In this document: in pieces, positions 49,803-58,974 of the stretch
Numbering within the stretch: the stretch's first letter is position 1
How the letters are laid out: each line of letters opens with the position of its first letter
Position numbers and translations under genes: made by a program
NCBI GenBank assembly: GCA_002698785.1
Contig: PAAG01000024.1
Coordinates: 1 to 64,000 of the forward strand
DNA: 64,000 nt
Direction: 5' to 3'
Source: Verrucomicrobiales bacterium
GTDB taxonomy: Bacteria; Verrucomicrobiota; Verrucomicrobiia; Verrucomicrobiales; DEV007
Notes under the pieces: model-generated
Told to the model about the DNA's origin: nothing
Database searches by the model: none
Seen by the model: only the letters and a program-made list of their open reading frames with translations

Positions 49803-50129
49803 TCAGCAGCAGTCGCTGCGAAAGGAAATCTGGCAGCAGCCGAAATCGAGCGTCCTGCCACGGCGACGGTCTTCCAATGCAGGAGTAAGGCGGTAGAGCA
49901 CAGCTTTGCCATCGCGCTGGGATTCCACGATACCAGCTTTGCGAAGATGTTTGAGATGGTGAGAAAGTAGACTTTGCTCGACTCCCAGTTCTTCCTGCAT
50001 TTCCCCGACGTGCGCCTCGCCAGCCAAGAGGTGTTTTACGACCAGGAGGCGAGTGTCGTCTGCTAGTGCTTTCAAGATAGATGCACAGGAAATCTCTTCT
50101 GCCTGAGTGTCGGTCTCAACCATTGTCAT
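49803..50129 (-). CDS. ArsR/SmtB-family regulator with Cys-rich tail
   Basis: A 108-residue winged-helix repressor. The fold is clear: ILKALADDTRLLVVKHLL (helix 1-2), GEMQEELGVEQSLLSHHLKHLRKAGIV (recognition helix) and DGKAVLYRLTP (wing). The classical ELCVCDL metal site of helix 3 is absent. Instead Cys98-Cys99 and Cys107-Cys108 stand at the very C-terminus, plus Cys15. Some ArsR proteins (e.g. from Acidithiobacillus) bind arsenite through such a C-terminal Cys pair and third Cys. It is the first gene of the pst operon, 9 bases before pstS. Start at the first or third codon (50129 or 50123) is open. Confidence 0.88.
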   Translation of the reverse strand: MTMVETDTQAEEISCASILKALADDTRLLVVKHLLAGEAHVGEMQEELGVEQSLLSHHLKHLRKAGIVESQRDGKAVLYRLTPALEDRRRGRTLDFGCCQISFRSDCC

Positions 50130-50135
50130 GAATAG

Positions 50136-50173
50136 TTATTGATATGAAAAACCACTCATACAATCAACAATAA
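50136..50173 (-). promoter_or_regulatory. Candidate promoter-operator of the arsR-pst operon
   Basis: An imperfect inverted repeat with arms TTATTGATATG (50136-50146) and CATACAATCAACAATAA (50157-50173) overlaps a promoter candidate on the minus strand, TTGATT (50162-50167), 17 bases, TATCAA (50139-50144). A repressor bound to both arms would cover the -10 and -35. Transcription would start a few bases before the ATG. Confidence 0.4.
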
Positions 50174-50208
50174 GTTTATCCCGTAATTCTGAACGAATCA
50201 CTGAGGGC

Positions 50209-50679
50209 TCACATTCCCGGGAAATTGTCGTCCTCGTCGGCGCTCTCTTCCATCTTCTTGAGGACGATTGACATATCCTCAACGGCCTCCCAGACGTGGT
50301 TGGCGACAAAAATGGGCGCCTCGGCCTGAACAGCCAGAGCAATACTGTCACTCGGGCGTGCATCGATCTCGACGATCTTGCGGTCGCCGAGTTCGTTTTC
50401 GGCAACGATGATCAGGCGAGCGTAATAAACGGTGTCTGAGAAATCATTGATTACTACACGGTCAACATGAGCACCCAATGACGTCAGGACATCACCAAAA
50501 AGATCATGCGTCTGCGGGCGTGGCTTCGGCGTCCCGTGAAGGAACATGTTAATGGCCGATCCTACGGCGTGGTCGACATAAATGACGAAGACCTTTTCCT
50601 CGTTGCCTATGAAGACGGCTGATCCTGCGCTAGTGGCGAGAACATTTCTGACTTCAACTTCGACAACGGATTTTTCCAT
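50209..50679 (-). CDS. DUF151 bifunctional nuclease-family protein
   Basis: A 156-residue protein of the DUF151 (bifunctional nuclease) family, with RPSDSIALAVQAEAPIFV as its best motif and a preceding GRKIVEIDAR-like GDRKIVEIDARP. Plant and archaeal relatives show DNase/RNase activity; bacterial roles are unclear. The N-terminal half (VRNVLATSAGSAVFIGNEEK) fits the fold. It is 80 bases upstream of the arsR gene on the same strand. Confidence 0.87.
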   Translation of the reverse strand: MEKSVVEVEVRNVLATSAGSAVFIGNEEKVFVIYVDHAVGSAINMFLHGTPKPRPQTHDLFGDVLTSLGAHVDRVVINDFSDTVYYARLIIVAENELGDRKIVEIDARPSDSIALAVQAEAPIFVANHVWEAVEDMSIVLKKMEESADEDDNFPGM

Positions 50680-50753
50680 AAGGGGATTTCAATCAGTATC
50701 GCGATCGATTGCCGAGTTCGCAAACTGTCAATAGAAGGAATTTTGAGTTTTCC

Positions 50754-51281
50754 TTACTCCCCCAAGTGATCCCTGTGTTCCCGGGCAACCTTGATATACT
50801 TTTCGGCCCAAGAACGAATGCTCTTTTGCTCCTCCAGCGGAAGACTACGCACGACTCGGGCAGGTGTCCCCATGACCAATGAACCGGGCGGGACTACCAT
50901 CCCTTTTGGCACCAGAGATCCAGCCGCCACAATACTGCGAGCCCCAATTTCTGCACCATCCATGACGATGGCCCCCATGCCTACCAGAACTTCATCGTCA
51001 ACGTGGCATGCGTGGAGTAGTGCCTTGTGACCGACGGTTACATATGACCCGACGGTAGTCCCTCGATCACTCGCCAAATGAATCACTGACCCATCTTGAA
51101 TGTTTGATCCCGGCCCGATCACGATCCTCTCGATGTCTGCTCGCAAGACAGACTGATACCAGACACTAGCTTCATCACCAAGAGTCACTGCGCCCATCAA
51201 ACAGGCCCCTGGGGCAACGTACGCAGAAGGTGAAATCTCGGGACTAACATGTAAATATTTGCAGACCAAATCTTCGTTCAT
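50754..51281 (-). CDS. Gamma-carbonic-anhydrase-like hexapeptide-repeat protein
   Basis: A 175-residue left-handed beta-helix trimer of the gamma-carbonic anhydrase-like (YrdA/PaaY) family. Zinc-ligand histidines occur in IHLASDRG, GHKALLHAC and the following CHVDDEV region. The C-terminal helix ends SWAEKYIKVAREHRDHLGE. The start at the ATG 51281 (MNEDLVCKYL) fits better than a TTG three codons earlier. Carbonic anhydrase activity is not proven for most members. Confidence 0.88.
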   Translation of the reverse strand: MNEDLVCKYLHVSPEISPSAYVAPGACLMGAVTLGDEASVWYQSVLRADIERIVIGPGSNIQDGSVIHLASDRGTTVGSYVTVGHKALLHACHVDDEVLVGMGAIVMDGAEIGARSIVAAGSLVPKGMVVPPGSLVMGTPARVVRSLPLEEQKSIRSWAEKYIKVAREHRDHLGE

Positions 51282-51472
51282 TTTACGCAATTAAAGTAAA
51301 AACACACTGAAAAATAGTGTAAGATATCGGTAATTTTAAGCTTGCTAAAGTAAAAAATCCTACTTAGTAAGGTTTAACAGATAAGCTGAATCCGTTGAAA
51401 TACGGGGTTTCCCGGCGATTCCTCCGCTAAAAACGGCTTTACTAATCACCTCACTCAAACTACCAATCCGTG

Positions 51473-51748
51473 ATGAACAAGGGAGAACTTATTGAAGCAG
51501 TACAAACATCGCTCGGCGGAGACACCTCCAAAAAAGCTGCCGAAGAAGCAGTGAAAGCCGTGCTCGAAAATATTGCAAAGGGAGTCAAGAAAGACGGAAG
51601 CGTTCAGCTTCTCGGCTTCGGAACTTTCGAAGTCCGCAAGCGCGCAGCTCGTACAGGTCGTAACCCAAAGACTGGCGAAACGATCAAGATCGCAGCATCC
51701 AAGACTGTTGGTTTCAAGCCGTCTTCTGCCCTCAAAGGATCGCTCTAA
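51473..51748 (+). CDS. HU-family DNA-binding protein
   Basis: A 91-residue histone-like protein that bends and packs DNA as a dimer. The family signature GFGTFEVRKRAARTGRNPKTGE (beta-arm) and TVGFKPSSALK at the end are present. The ATG at 51473 lies in GTGATGA next to an in-frame GTG at 51470; the ATG gives the normal length. It is single-gene and has a strong terminator downstream. HU and IHF cannot be separated without a search. Confidence 0.96.
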   Translation: MNKGELIEAVQTSLGGDTSKKAAEEAVKAVLENIAKGVKKDGSVQLLGFGTFEVRKRAARTGRNPKTGETIKIAASKTVGFKPSSALKGSL

Positions 51749-51792
51749 TCGGCGAATTCCCTGAGTAATAGAAACCCTACAAAAAACCTTAG

Positions 51793-51825
51793 AAAAACGC
51801 GGCAGCACCTCTGCCGCGTTTTTTT
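51793..51825 (+). terminator. Rho-independent terminator of the HU gene
   Basis: AAAAACGCGGCAG pairs with CTGCCGCGTTTTT around the loop CACCT: a 13-bp perfect stem with a terminal T run. A textbook terminator 44 bases after the HU stop. Confidence 0.92.
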
Positions 51826-51862
51826 GTGCCCACCGCCGGCCTGATCTGCCGGTGAAAGGCAC

Positions 51863-52234
51863 TTATTTTGCTTTCTCCGCGTCCCCAGGCTGCTCCAGAG
51901 CTACTGGGACGGCTTCGCAGACCTTTCTCCACCCCGGGAAATTCCAGCGATTAGGGAAGCCTTTGCAATGATCTGGCTTTACTGACTGGATTTTGCATTC
52001 GATTCCATCAAGGAAGACACACTCGTCATTTTCCTTCTCGCGAATGGTCAAACCGGTCCGATTTCGCCTGACTTCGGTGAACCTGGCGACAAAATCATAC
52101 AGTTCCAGACCGAGGAACTCTGCAATGCGGGCGGTTTCGTCTTCCGTAATCGGGACTTCACCCGGCCAACGGCAACAGTTGCCACAACGCTGGCAAGCGT
52201 AGCGCATCCCTTCCTGCATATCGTAAACACTCAC
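51863..52234 (-). CDS. YkgJ-family cysteine-cluster protein
   Basis: A 123-residue protein of the YkgJ/Fe-S-oxidoreductase-like family. The N-terminal cluster CQRCGNCCRWPG has Cys14, Cys17, Cys20 and Cys21; more Cys follow in ECVFLDGIECKI and PDHCKGFP, enough for one metal or iron-sulfur site. The start is a GTG at 52234; ATGs five and nine codons downstream are alternatives. Function is unknown in the family. It is divergent from mreB. Confidence 0.82.
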   Translation of the reverse strand: MSVYDMQEGMRYACQRCGNCCRWPGEVPITEDETARIAEFLGLELYDFVARFTEVRRNRTGLTIREKENDECVFLDGIECKIQSVKPDHCKGFPNRWNFPGWRKVCEAVPVALEQPGDAEKAK

Positions 52235-52337
52235 GGTACAACTTTGTCCCAGCCCCTCGATTTGTCAGGATTTTTTGGTTTGAGTGCTTCTGAAAAACGG
52301 TCAGACATTACTTTTTTTGCGTGGTAAGCCCACGCAA

Positions 52338-52366
52338 TTGGAAAAAATTCGCCCTCATGCTACGTT
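52338..52366 (+). promoter_or_regulatory. Candidate promoter of the mre operon
   Basis: TTGGAA (52338-52343), a 17-base spacer and TACGTT (52361-52366) preceded by TG (extended -10). It lies 85 bases upstream of the mreB ATG and just before the leader hairpin at 52390. Confidence 0.4.
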
Positions 52367-52389
52367 TTTCCCTTATTAGTTGGGCAATC

Positions 52390-52429
52390 GGGAGTGCCGG
52401 GTAAAAAAGTCCGGACTCCCTTTTATTTT
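52390..52429 (+). promoter_or_regulatory. Terminator-like hairpin in the mreB leader
   Basis: GGGAGT-G-CCGG pairs with CCGG-ACTCCC around a 10-base A-rich loop (52390-52420), with a single bulged G, and is followed by TTTTATTTT (52421-52429). It lies between the candidate promoter and the mreB ATG (22 bases before it), so it could terminate a short leader RNA or attenuate the operon. Confidence 0.55.
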
Positions 52430-52450
52430 GGGTACCCTTACAATTAGTTC

Positions 52451-53482
52451 ATGATAAGCAAAATAATTGGGGCGTTTTCCAGTGATATCGGCATCGATCT
52501 GGGAACAGCGAACACTCTCGTTTATGTAAGGGACCACGGAATCGTTCTTCGTGAGCCTTCTGTGGTTGCAGTGAAATCAGGAACAAACCTCGTTCTGGCA
52601 GTCGGCGATGATGCGAAGCGAATGCTGGGTCGAACCCCTGGTAATATCGTAGCGGTCCGCCCTTTGCGGGACGGCGTTATCGCCGATTACGAAGTGACCG
52701 AAGCGATGCTTCGCCACTTTATCCGAAAGGTGCATAATCGCCGCAACTGGATCAGACCACGTATCGTGATCGCAGTTCCTTCGGGTATTACCGAAGTCGA
52801 AAAACGGGCCGTGAATGAGTCTGCCGCAGCAGCGGGAGCTCGGGAAGTTTATCTGATCGAAGAACCAATGGCCGCGGCAATTGGTGTCGGCCTCCCCGTT
52901 CAGGAGGCAGCTGCGAATATGATTGTCGATATCGGTGGCGGGACTACCGAGGTGGCGATCATCTCCCTTTATGGCCTGGTCTACAGCCGTAGTGTTCGTG
53001 TGGCGGGCGATGAACTGGATGAGGCGATCATCCAGTATATGAAGAGAGCTTACAATCTCATGATCGGGGAACGCACCGCCGAAGAGATCAAGATCCGGAT
53101 GGGGTCGGCATTTCCTCAAGCAAAGGAGACAACCGTGGAGGTCAAAGGTAGAGATCTTGTAGCAGGTTTGCCGAAAACGATCAAAGTGACTTCCTCGGAG
53201 ATTCGAGAAGCTCTGACCGATCCGCTAAACATTATCATCGAGTCGATTCGAGTAACCCTGGAGCGCTGCCCCCCTGAGCTTTCTGCCGACCTCGTGGATC
53301 GCGGGTTGATGATCGCAGGAGGCGGAGCACTGCTGAAAGGTATCGACAAATTGATCTCGGAAGAGACAGGATTGCCGGTGCATATCGCAGATGACCCTCT
53401 TAGCGCAGTTGCGGAAGGCACAGGGAAGCTACTCGACGAAATCGACTTTCTGAAGAAAGTTTCCCAACCGGGCCGTCACTAA
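52451..53482 (+). CDS. mreB: Rod-shape-determining actin MreB
   Basis: A 343-residue bacterial actin that polymerises under the membrane and directs lateral cell-wall synthesis. Actin-fold nucleotide motifs are present: [13 protein letters not shown] (phosphate 1), [15 protein letters not shown] (phosphate 2) and [16 protein letters not shown] (adenosine). It heads a mreB-mreC-mreD-mrdA-rng operon. No Shine-Dalgarno sequence is seen before the ATG. Confidence 0.98.
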   Translation: MISKIIGAFSSDIGIDLGTANTLVYVRDHGIVLREPSVVAVKSGTNLVLAVGDDAKRMLGRTPGNIVAVRPLRDGVIADYEVTEAMLRHFIRKVHNRRNWIRPRIVIAVPSGITEVEKRAVNESAAAAGAREVYLIEEPMAAAIGVGLPVQEAAANMIVDIGGGTTEVAIISLYGLVYSRSVRVAGDELDEAIIQYMKRAYNLMIGERTAEEIKIRMGSAFPQAKETTVEVKGRDLVAGLPKTIKVTSSEIREALTDPLNIIIESIRVTLERCPPELSADLVDRGLMIAGGGALLKGIDKLISEETGLPVHIADDPLSAVAEGTGKLLDEIDFLKKVSQPGRH

Positions 53483-53517
53483 AGGAATCGGCGTTTCCCG
53501 TTTGAGGTATTGAAGTT

Positions 53518-54399
53518 ATGAGTCGGCTGAACATCATCTTTCTGATCGCGTTCGTTGGCGTACTCATTTGGTTAACTCTGAGTCCAGGTGCAGTTGCCAC
53601 CATTCAAAAGGGTGCCCTCGTTGTCTTTCGCCCGTTCATGAAAGCATCAACGACTGTTGAGGAGACGGTTGACGGCCTAGGGTCCGAGGCGCTGAGTCCC
53701 GCTCAGCTAAGGGCGAAAGTCGGAGAACTTGAGAAGGAGCGTGACCGCCTCCGGCTAGAGGTCATTCAGCAAGATGAGGTCTTGAAAGAAAACAATGAGC
53801 TTCGGAAGGCACTTCAGTATGTCGAGCGCTCACCCTACTCCCTTGTCGCCGCAAGAATCATCAATCGGAAACCTTCCACCTGGTACAACACCGTCGTAAT
53901 CGACAAGGGAAGTCACGAAGGAATCGGAGTCGACAGCCCAGTGATTGTTCCGGTCGGTAAGGAAGCCGGACTGGTTGGAAAAGTATCCGAAGTGATTGGT
54001 GAACATTCGGCCGTCGTATTGCTCTTGACCGACGAGATGTGCCAAGTATCGGCGAAGCTGGAAAACAGCCAGGAACAAGGGATTCTGAGCGGAGAGCGCG
54101 GCGCATTGCGCACATTGCCCGACCTAACCCTGCGATATCTTTCAAAAGAAGCCGATGCCATCCCGGGCCAACGCGTGTTCAGCTCTGGAACGGGAGAATT
54201 GTTTCCTTCCAACCTCCTTTTGGGAGAGGTTGTTGATTTTGAGGTCGGTGTGATTGACTCGACCGCCAGCGTAAAGCCGCTGGTAACTTTCGAAAGCCTT
54301 CTGGATGTTTTCGTTGTTCTGCCCCAACAGGCCGAGGAAATCATCCCGTTAGAGGAACCTGAACCTGAACCTCTAAACCAGACGTCAGCGGTACAATGA
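53518..54399 (+). CDS. mreC: Rod-shape-determining protein MreC
   Basis: A 293-residue bitopic protein that links MreB, PBP2 and the elongasome. One N-terminal helix (about 4-26), a periplasmic coiled coil (about 55-95, LRAKVGELEKERDRLRLEV) and a beta-rich domain with AARIINRKPSTWYNTVVIDK and VDSPVIVPVGKEAGLVGKV, the MreC signature. Its stop overlaps mreD (ATGA). Confidence 0.95.
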   Translation: MSRLNIIFLIAFVGVLIWLTLSPGAVATIQKGALVVFRPFMKASTTVEETVDGLGSEALSPAQLRAKVGELEKERDRLRLEVIQQDEVLKENNELRKALQYVERSPYSLVAARIINRKPSTWYNTVVIDKGSHEGIGVDSPVIVPVGKEAGLVGKVSEVIGEHSAVVLLLTDEMCQVSAKLENSQEQGILSGERGALRTLPDLTLRYLSKEADAIPGQRVFSSGTGELFPSNLLLGEVVDFEVGVIDSTASVKPLVTFESLLDVFVVLPQQAEEIIPLEEPEPEPLNQTSAVQ

Positions 54400-54989
54400 G
54401 ATTTCTTCTCCTGACTACCCTCCTTGTCGTGCTTTCTTTTTTCCTACAGGAGTTCATTCCTGTGTTTGAATGGGCTTACAGCTCTCGGCTTCTCCTGGTT
54501 CACGCAGTCTTTCTGGCGGTGGCTATCGCAGTGCCATTCCCCATGATGCTGACGCTCGCTCTGCTCGCAGGCTTCATCTGGGATGCCCGATATCATATGC
54601 CAGTTTATCCGCCCGATGCCATTTCCGGTGCCTTCAGCCAGGCGGAATTGCCATTCGGGTTCACCATTTTCATTTTCGGCATCACGGGAGCACTCATCCA
54701 GGGGCTTCGGCCTCTTTTCCGGCGAGGTCGCTGGGAGTTGCCTGTGCTCATGATCGGCATTTGCACGGCTCTCGGGCTGCTGATGGAGTATCTTGTTATC
54801 AGCTTTCACCGGGGAGGATTAAGTTTTCCCCCTGAGTTATGGTGGAAATTGCTCATGACAGCCTTGTTTTCTGCTCTCGTTTCCCCGTTTATACTGTTAC
54901 TATTAAATCGCCTTGCCGATCGTGTCCGATATAAGATCCGGATGGAAGGTCTCAAAAGACGATATTCTTACGATGGTGACACACTTTAG
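54396..54989 (+). CDS. mreD: Rod-shape-determining protein MreD-like
   Basis: A 197-residue protein with five or six transmembrane helices in the mreD position. Sequence similarity within MreD is low, so the call depends mostly on place (between mreC and mrdA) and membrane layout. It starts in the ATGA overlap with mreC and ends 17 bases inside mrdA. Confidence 0.82.
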   Translation: MRFLLLTTLLVVLSFFLQEFIPVFEWAYSSRLLLVHAVFLAVAIAVPFPMMLTLALLAGFIWDARYHMPVYPPDAISGAFSQAELPFGFTIFIFGITGALIQGLRPLFRRGRWELPVLMIGICTALGLLMEYLVISFHRGGLSFPPELWWKLLMTALFSALVSPFILLLLNRLADRVRYKIRMEGLKRRYSYDGDTL

Positions 54990-57159
54990 ATTTCGACTTT
55001 ATCTGCTCGCGGTCCTCGTGATGGCGGGCATCAGTCTGCTCGTGTATCGCCTCTACCAGATTCAGGTGGTCGAGCACCAATACTACGCGGCTCGCGTACC
55101 CGGGAGTAAGTTTGAGTCTGTCCGCATCCCGGGAATCCGCGGAGAGATCAAGGATCGCAATGGAATCACCCTCGTAGACAGCACGCCGACCTACGACATG
55201 CAGTTCGATCTGCGAGAGATTCTGGCAGCCTACAAGAAGACTCACGAGGATTTGCCCGACAAAGACTGGGTTCGCTACGACAGCTACGGCCAGCAGGAGA
55301 GGAAGAAAGAGGTCGATATTGTTAAGGTGGTGCAAGAGACGGTATTCCCCGGTCTACAGGAGCTGGGCTTACTCGCGGATTACAATGCGAACTCGATGCA
55401 GGTCCATTTCCGCTCAACGCGAGGGATCGTCCCTTTCACTTATCGTCGAGATTTGAGTTTTCGGGAATTTGCCCGGTTCGCGGAAAATAATGTGGGCATC
55501 CCCGGCGTGACAATCACGAGAAGCGGCCGACGTCGTTACATTTACGATTCCCTCGCCTGCCATATCCTCGGATACATGAACCTCGCGGATATCGATCAGG
55601 TCCCTGCTGAGAAGAAGAGAGAGTTCAATTACTACGTCGGGGACGATTACGGAGTCATGGGTGTCGAGCGCACCATGGACAACCATCTGCAGGGTAAACC
55701 CGGCAAGTTGGTCATCGAGAAGGACGAAAAAGGGAAATTTGTGGGCGAAGTGAGTCGAACCGAGCCCATGCCGGGTTCGGATGTGTATCTGACGATCGAT
55801 GCGAAAATACAGACCGTTGTAGAGCAGAGCCTGAGGAAAATCGGACGAGGTGCTGCTGCTGTCATCGATCCTCAGACGGGCGACATTCTCGCCTTGGCAT
55901 CTGTGCCTTCCTTCAACCCGAATGTATTCATTCCCGAGGTTAGCCTCAACGATTGGAAGAGATACACCGAAGATCCCACCAGCCCGATGTTCTGTCGGGC
56001 AATCAATCCCTACGCTCCGGGCTCCACATTCAAAATCCCGGTAGCCCTTTCGGGATGCCTGGGGGATTCCTGGAAATTCCGATTCAGCTGCGGGGCTGGT
56101 GCACACTACGGAAACAAATTCATGAAATGCTGGTGTGCCGGAAAAGGCTACACGCATGGATCCATTGATGTGGGATCGGCCATCAAAGTGAGTTGTAACG
56201 GTTTCTTTTATCGTTACGCCAATCACGCTGGAATTAAAGACATCCAGACGATGACTGGCCTGCTGGGTCTCGGCAAGAAGACCGGAATTCCAATCACAGG
56301 AGAAAATCCGGGGAATGTTCCCAATCCGGAGTGGCTCCGGATGCAAGGTCTGCTCTGGAGTGATGCTTTCACGGCGTTGGTTTCGATCGGTCAGGGAGCT
56401 ACGGAAGCCTCTCCTCTCCAAATGGCATCGGTCACGGCCAGTGTTTCCAATGGCGGAAAAGTCTATCAGCCCCGTCTTGTTAAGAAAGTCGCAGAAAAAG
56501 ACGGAAAAATCGTGTGGGAGGAACCTCCGAAATTGAAACACGATCTTACAAAGGAGGGTTTGACCGCTGAACAGATCGAAATGGTGAAGCGCGGCATGTG
56601 GAGGGTCGTGAACGAAGGCGGAGGAACAGCCGGGCGTGCGCGCTCGAGCCTGACGGTTCTTTCCGGAAAAACCGGGACAGCACAAACTGCAAATCCTCAG
56701 CAACCTACCAACGCGTGGTTTATCTCTTTTGCGCCTTACGACGATCCCGAGATTGCAGTCTGTATTTTTGTAGAGAACGGAAATTCCGGTGGTGGTGCCG
56801 CCTCTCCGATTGCGAAACACATCATCGAGAATGCTGTGCTCCTGAAGCAGGGGCGAGATATCGAAGTCGTCGCGATGGCGGAAGCCAAGGGACGAACAGA
56901 CCGTGTAATGAGCGTGGCATTCGATGATTCGGATCTGGAAGCTTTTGCCCAAGCAGATGAAAACTCCGAATCGGCGGTAGATGTCGCTGCCTTTGTCCCG
57001 GACTCACTGCAGGAAAGAAATTTTCGCCCGCTATCGGGCTCGTTGGCTCAACCAACTATCAAACAATCCAGCGACCGCCGTGGACAGGTGGGAAGCATGA
57101 ATGCAAGGCCCAAGCCTAAGTTCCAACCCTTTAAGTGGCTCCAACGGAAACGCCGATGA
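54973..57159 (+). CDS. mrdA: Penicillin-binding protein 2 (elongation transpeptidase)
   Basis: A 728-residue class B PBP that makes cross-links in the lateral wall. An N-terminal helix (about 8-27) is followed by the pedestal domain (GSKFESVRIPGIRGEIKDRNG) and the transpeptidase domain: active Ser351 in GSTFK, the SxN motif Ser407-Cys-Asn, and KTGT at 566-569. A tail of about 100 residues lies beyond the enzyme core. I use the ATG at 54973, within the end of mreD, since it is where the transmembrane helix begins; the frame reads 20 more codons back. Confidence 0.95.
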   Translation: MVTHFRFRLYLLAVLVMAGISLLVYRLYQIQVVEHQYYAARVPGSKFESVRIPGIRGEIKDRNGITLVDSTPTYDMQFDLREILAAYKKTHEDLPDKDWVRYDSYGQQERKKEVDIVKVVQETVFPGLQELGLLADYNANSMQVHFRSTRGIVPFTYRRDLSFREFARFAENNVGIPGVTITRSGRRRYIYDSLACHILGYMNLADIDQVPAEKKREFNYYVGDDYGVMGVERTMDNHLQGKPGKLVIEKDEKGKFVGEVSRTEPMPGSDVYLTIDAKIQTVVEQSLRKIGRGAAAVIDPQTGDILALASVPSFNPNVFIPEVSLNDWKRYTEDPTSPMFCRAINPYAPGSTFKIPVALSGCLGDSWKFRFSCGAGAHYGNKFMKCWCAGKGYTHGSIDVGSAIKVSCNGFFYRYANHAGIKDIQTMTGLLGLGKKTGIPITGENPGNVPNPEWLRMQGLLWSDAFTALVSIGQGATEASPLQMASVTASVSNGGKVYQPRLVKKVAEKDGKIVWEEPPKLKHDLTKEGLTAEQIEMVKRGMWRVVNEGGGTAGRARSSLTVLSGKTGTAQTANPQQPTNAWFISFAPYDDPEIAVCIFVENGNSGGGAASPIAKHIIENAVLLKQGRDIEVVAMAEAKGRTDRVMSVAFDDSDLEAFAQADENSESAVDVAAFVPDSLQERNFRPLSGSLAQPTIKQSSDRRGQVGSMNARPKPKFQPFKWLQRKRR

Positions 57160-57292
57160 ACACATTCCCTACGGATACAGGAATTGTTTTCTCGGATTTA
57201 CCGGGGAATCGAATCGAACTCCCACTTGAAGGGCTTCGGACCGGAACGGCTTTGCCCCCGTCCAAAACCTTTAACCTAAATTTGAATCAACC

Positions 57293-58891
57293 ATGTTCAG
57301 TAAAATTCGTAAGTTTTTTGGTCCCAAGAAGTTAGCCGAAGGAAATAAAATTGTCGTCAACTGTGAAAAACTGGAAACCCGGGTTGCTCTCCTGGAGCAG
57401 GGTTCACTTGAGGAGTACACTGTAGAGCGCTCCAATGACGAAAATATTGTCGGTTCCATTTTCAAAGGCATCGTCCGCAATATCGAACCGGGACTCAACG
57501 CGATGTTTGTAGACATCGGTCTCGATAAGAATGCCTTCCTCCACTTCTGGGATGCTATCCCGGAAGCACTCGACTCGGGGATGGAAGAAATCCAGCGCGG
57601 TGGCCGCGGCGGAAAAGGCCAGGAAAAAGGTAAAGGGGGAAAACGGAAGAAGCGCATCCAGTCGAAAGATATTCCCAACCTGTATCCCGTAGGCTCAGAA
57701 GTCCTCGTGCAGGTCACCAAAGGTCCTATCGGCACGAAGGGGCCGCGAATCACCACGAATATCTCGCTTCCAGGCCGCTATATGGTCTTGATGCCGAGAA
57801 ATGATCAACTCGGTATTTCTAGAAAAATCGAAGATCCGAAAGAGCGCGCCCGACTGCGGAAGATCATGGGTGAGAAGCTGACAATCCCGGACAAAATGGG
57901 GGTCATCCTGAGGACAGTATCGGCCGGACAGAAGGTTCGATATTTCGTTCGCGACCTTGCCATCCTCCTTGAGCAGTGGAGAGAAATTGAGGAGACGGCC
58001 GCTAATGGAAAAGCACCTGTTTGCGTCTTCCAAGAGCCTGATTTGATCGAGCGAACCGTCCGTGATTTTCTCACCGAAGAAATCGATGAAGTCCTCGTCG
58101 ATGATGCGGAGGCGGCTGAGCGGATGAAAGATCTCATCGGCATCATTTCGCGTCGTTCACGGAAAAGAATTCAATATTTTCAGACCCAGATACCGATTTT
58201 CGAGAAACTCGGTATCCAGCGGCAAATTGATGATGCCTTCTATCGTCAAGTCTGGCTGCCGAGTGGGGGCTACATCGTGATTGACGAGACAGAAGCATTG
58301 ATCGCGATCGATGTGAACACCGGTCGGGCGAAGACGCAGGATAAGATGATCCTGCAGACCAACATCGAGGCGGCGGAAGAGGTCGCCCGCCAAGTGCGCT
58401 TAAGAAACATCGGCGGATTGATTGTCGTGGACTTTATCGACATGAAGCAACGCCGTGACCAGATGGCCGTCTACAAGGTGATGAGGGAAAGAGTGCGCAA
58501 TGACAAGGCGAAGACTCAAGTCCTTCAGATCAGCCAGCTCGGGCTCATGGAGATGACTCGCCAGCGCCTGCACGAGAGTCTGAACATCACAGTGAACGAG
58601 CCTTGCCACTACTGCCAAGGGCGCGGCATGGTCAAGAGTGCTGAGTCTATGAGTGTAGAGCTGCAGCGGAGGCTGAACGGAACACTCGCGAAGCACGAAA
58701 ATGCCAAAGAGCTGATCGTGATTGTGCATCCGGACGTAATGGAGCGCCTACGAACTCACGATGGTGAATTATTTGTCGAACTTGAGCGCAGGCACAATGC
58801 CCGCCTCACCTTCCGTAGCGATGCCTCTTACTATCGTGAGCAGGTGGTCGTTGCCGATGCGAGGACGCAGAAAGAGATTCGGGAAAACTGA
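57293..58891 (+). CDS. rng: Ribonuclease G/E family endoribonuclease
   Basis: A 532-residue single-domain RNase E/G-type enzyme. An S1 domain in the N-terminal third (GSIFKGIVRNIEPGLNAMFVD) contains a 22-residue Gly/Lys/Arg-rich insert (about 100-121). The DNase-I-like catalytic domain has Asp340 (IAIDVNTG) and Asp380 (IVVDFIDM), matching the Asp pair of RNase E, and a zinc-link CHYC (438-441). It probably matures rRNA ends and turns over mRNA. It lies 133 bases after mrdA; its being last in the mre operon is common across Gram-negatives. Confidence 0.95.
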   Translation: MFSKIRKFFGPKKLAEGNKIVVNCEKLETRVALLEQGSLEEYTVERSNDENIVGSIFKGIVRNIEPGLNAMFVDIGLDKNAFLHFWDAIPEALDSGMEEIQRGGRGGKGQEKGKGGKRKKRIQSKDIPNLYPVGSEVLVQVTKGPIGTKGPRITTNISLPGRYMVLMPRNDQLGISRKIEDPKERARLRKIMGEKLTIPDKMGVILRTVSAGQKVRYFVRDLAILLEQWREIEETAANGKAPVCVFQEPDLIERTVRDFLTEEIDEVLVDDAEAAERMKDLIGIISRRSRKRIQYFQTQIPIFEKLGIQRQIDDAFYRQVWLPSGGYIVIDETEALIAIDVNTGRAKTQDKMILQTNIEAAEEVARQVRLRNIGGLIVVDFIDMKQRRDQMAVYKVMRERVRNDKAKTQVLQISQLGLMEMTRQRLHESLNITVNEPCHYCQGRGMVKSAESMSVELQRRLNGTLAKHENAKELIVIVHPDVMERLRTHDGELFVELERRHNARLTFRSDASYYREQVVVADARTQKEIREN

Positions 58892-58974
58892 TGCGGGTTC
58901 TTCTCCCTGTGACTGCGATTTCGCTTGAGTAGCGCTTTTGCGGGCAGGATAATCCGAATGATTCGTAAACTCCG

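Noticed and set aside
55414-56952. 512-codon frame antisense to mrdA
   Set aside because: Shadow of PBP2; the plus-strand product has all transpeptidase motifs.
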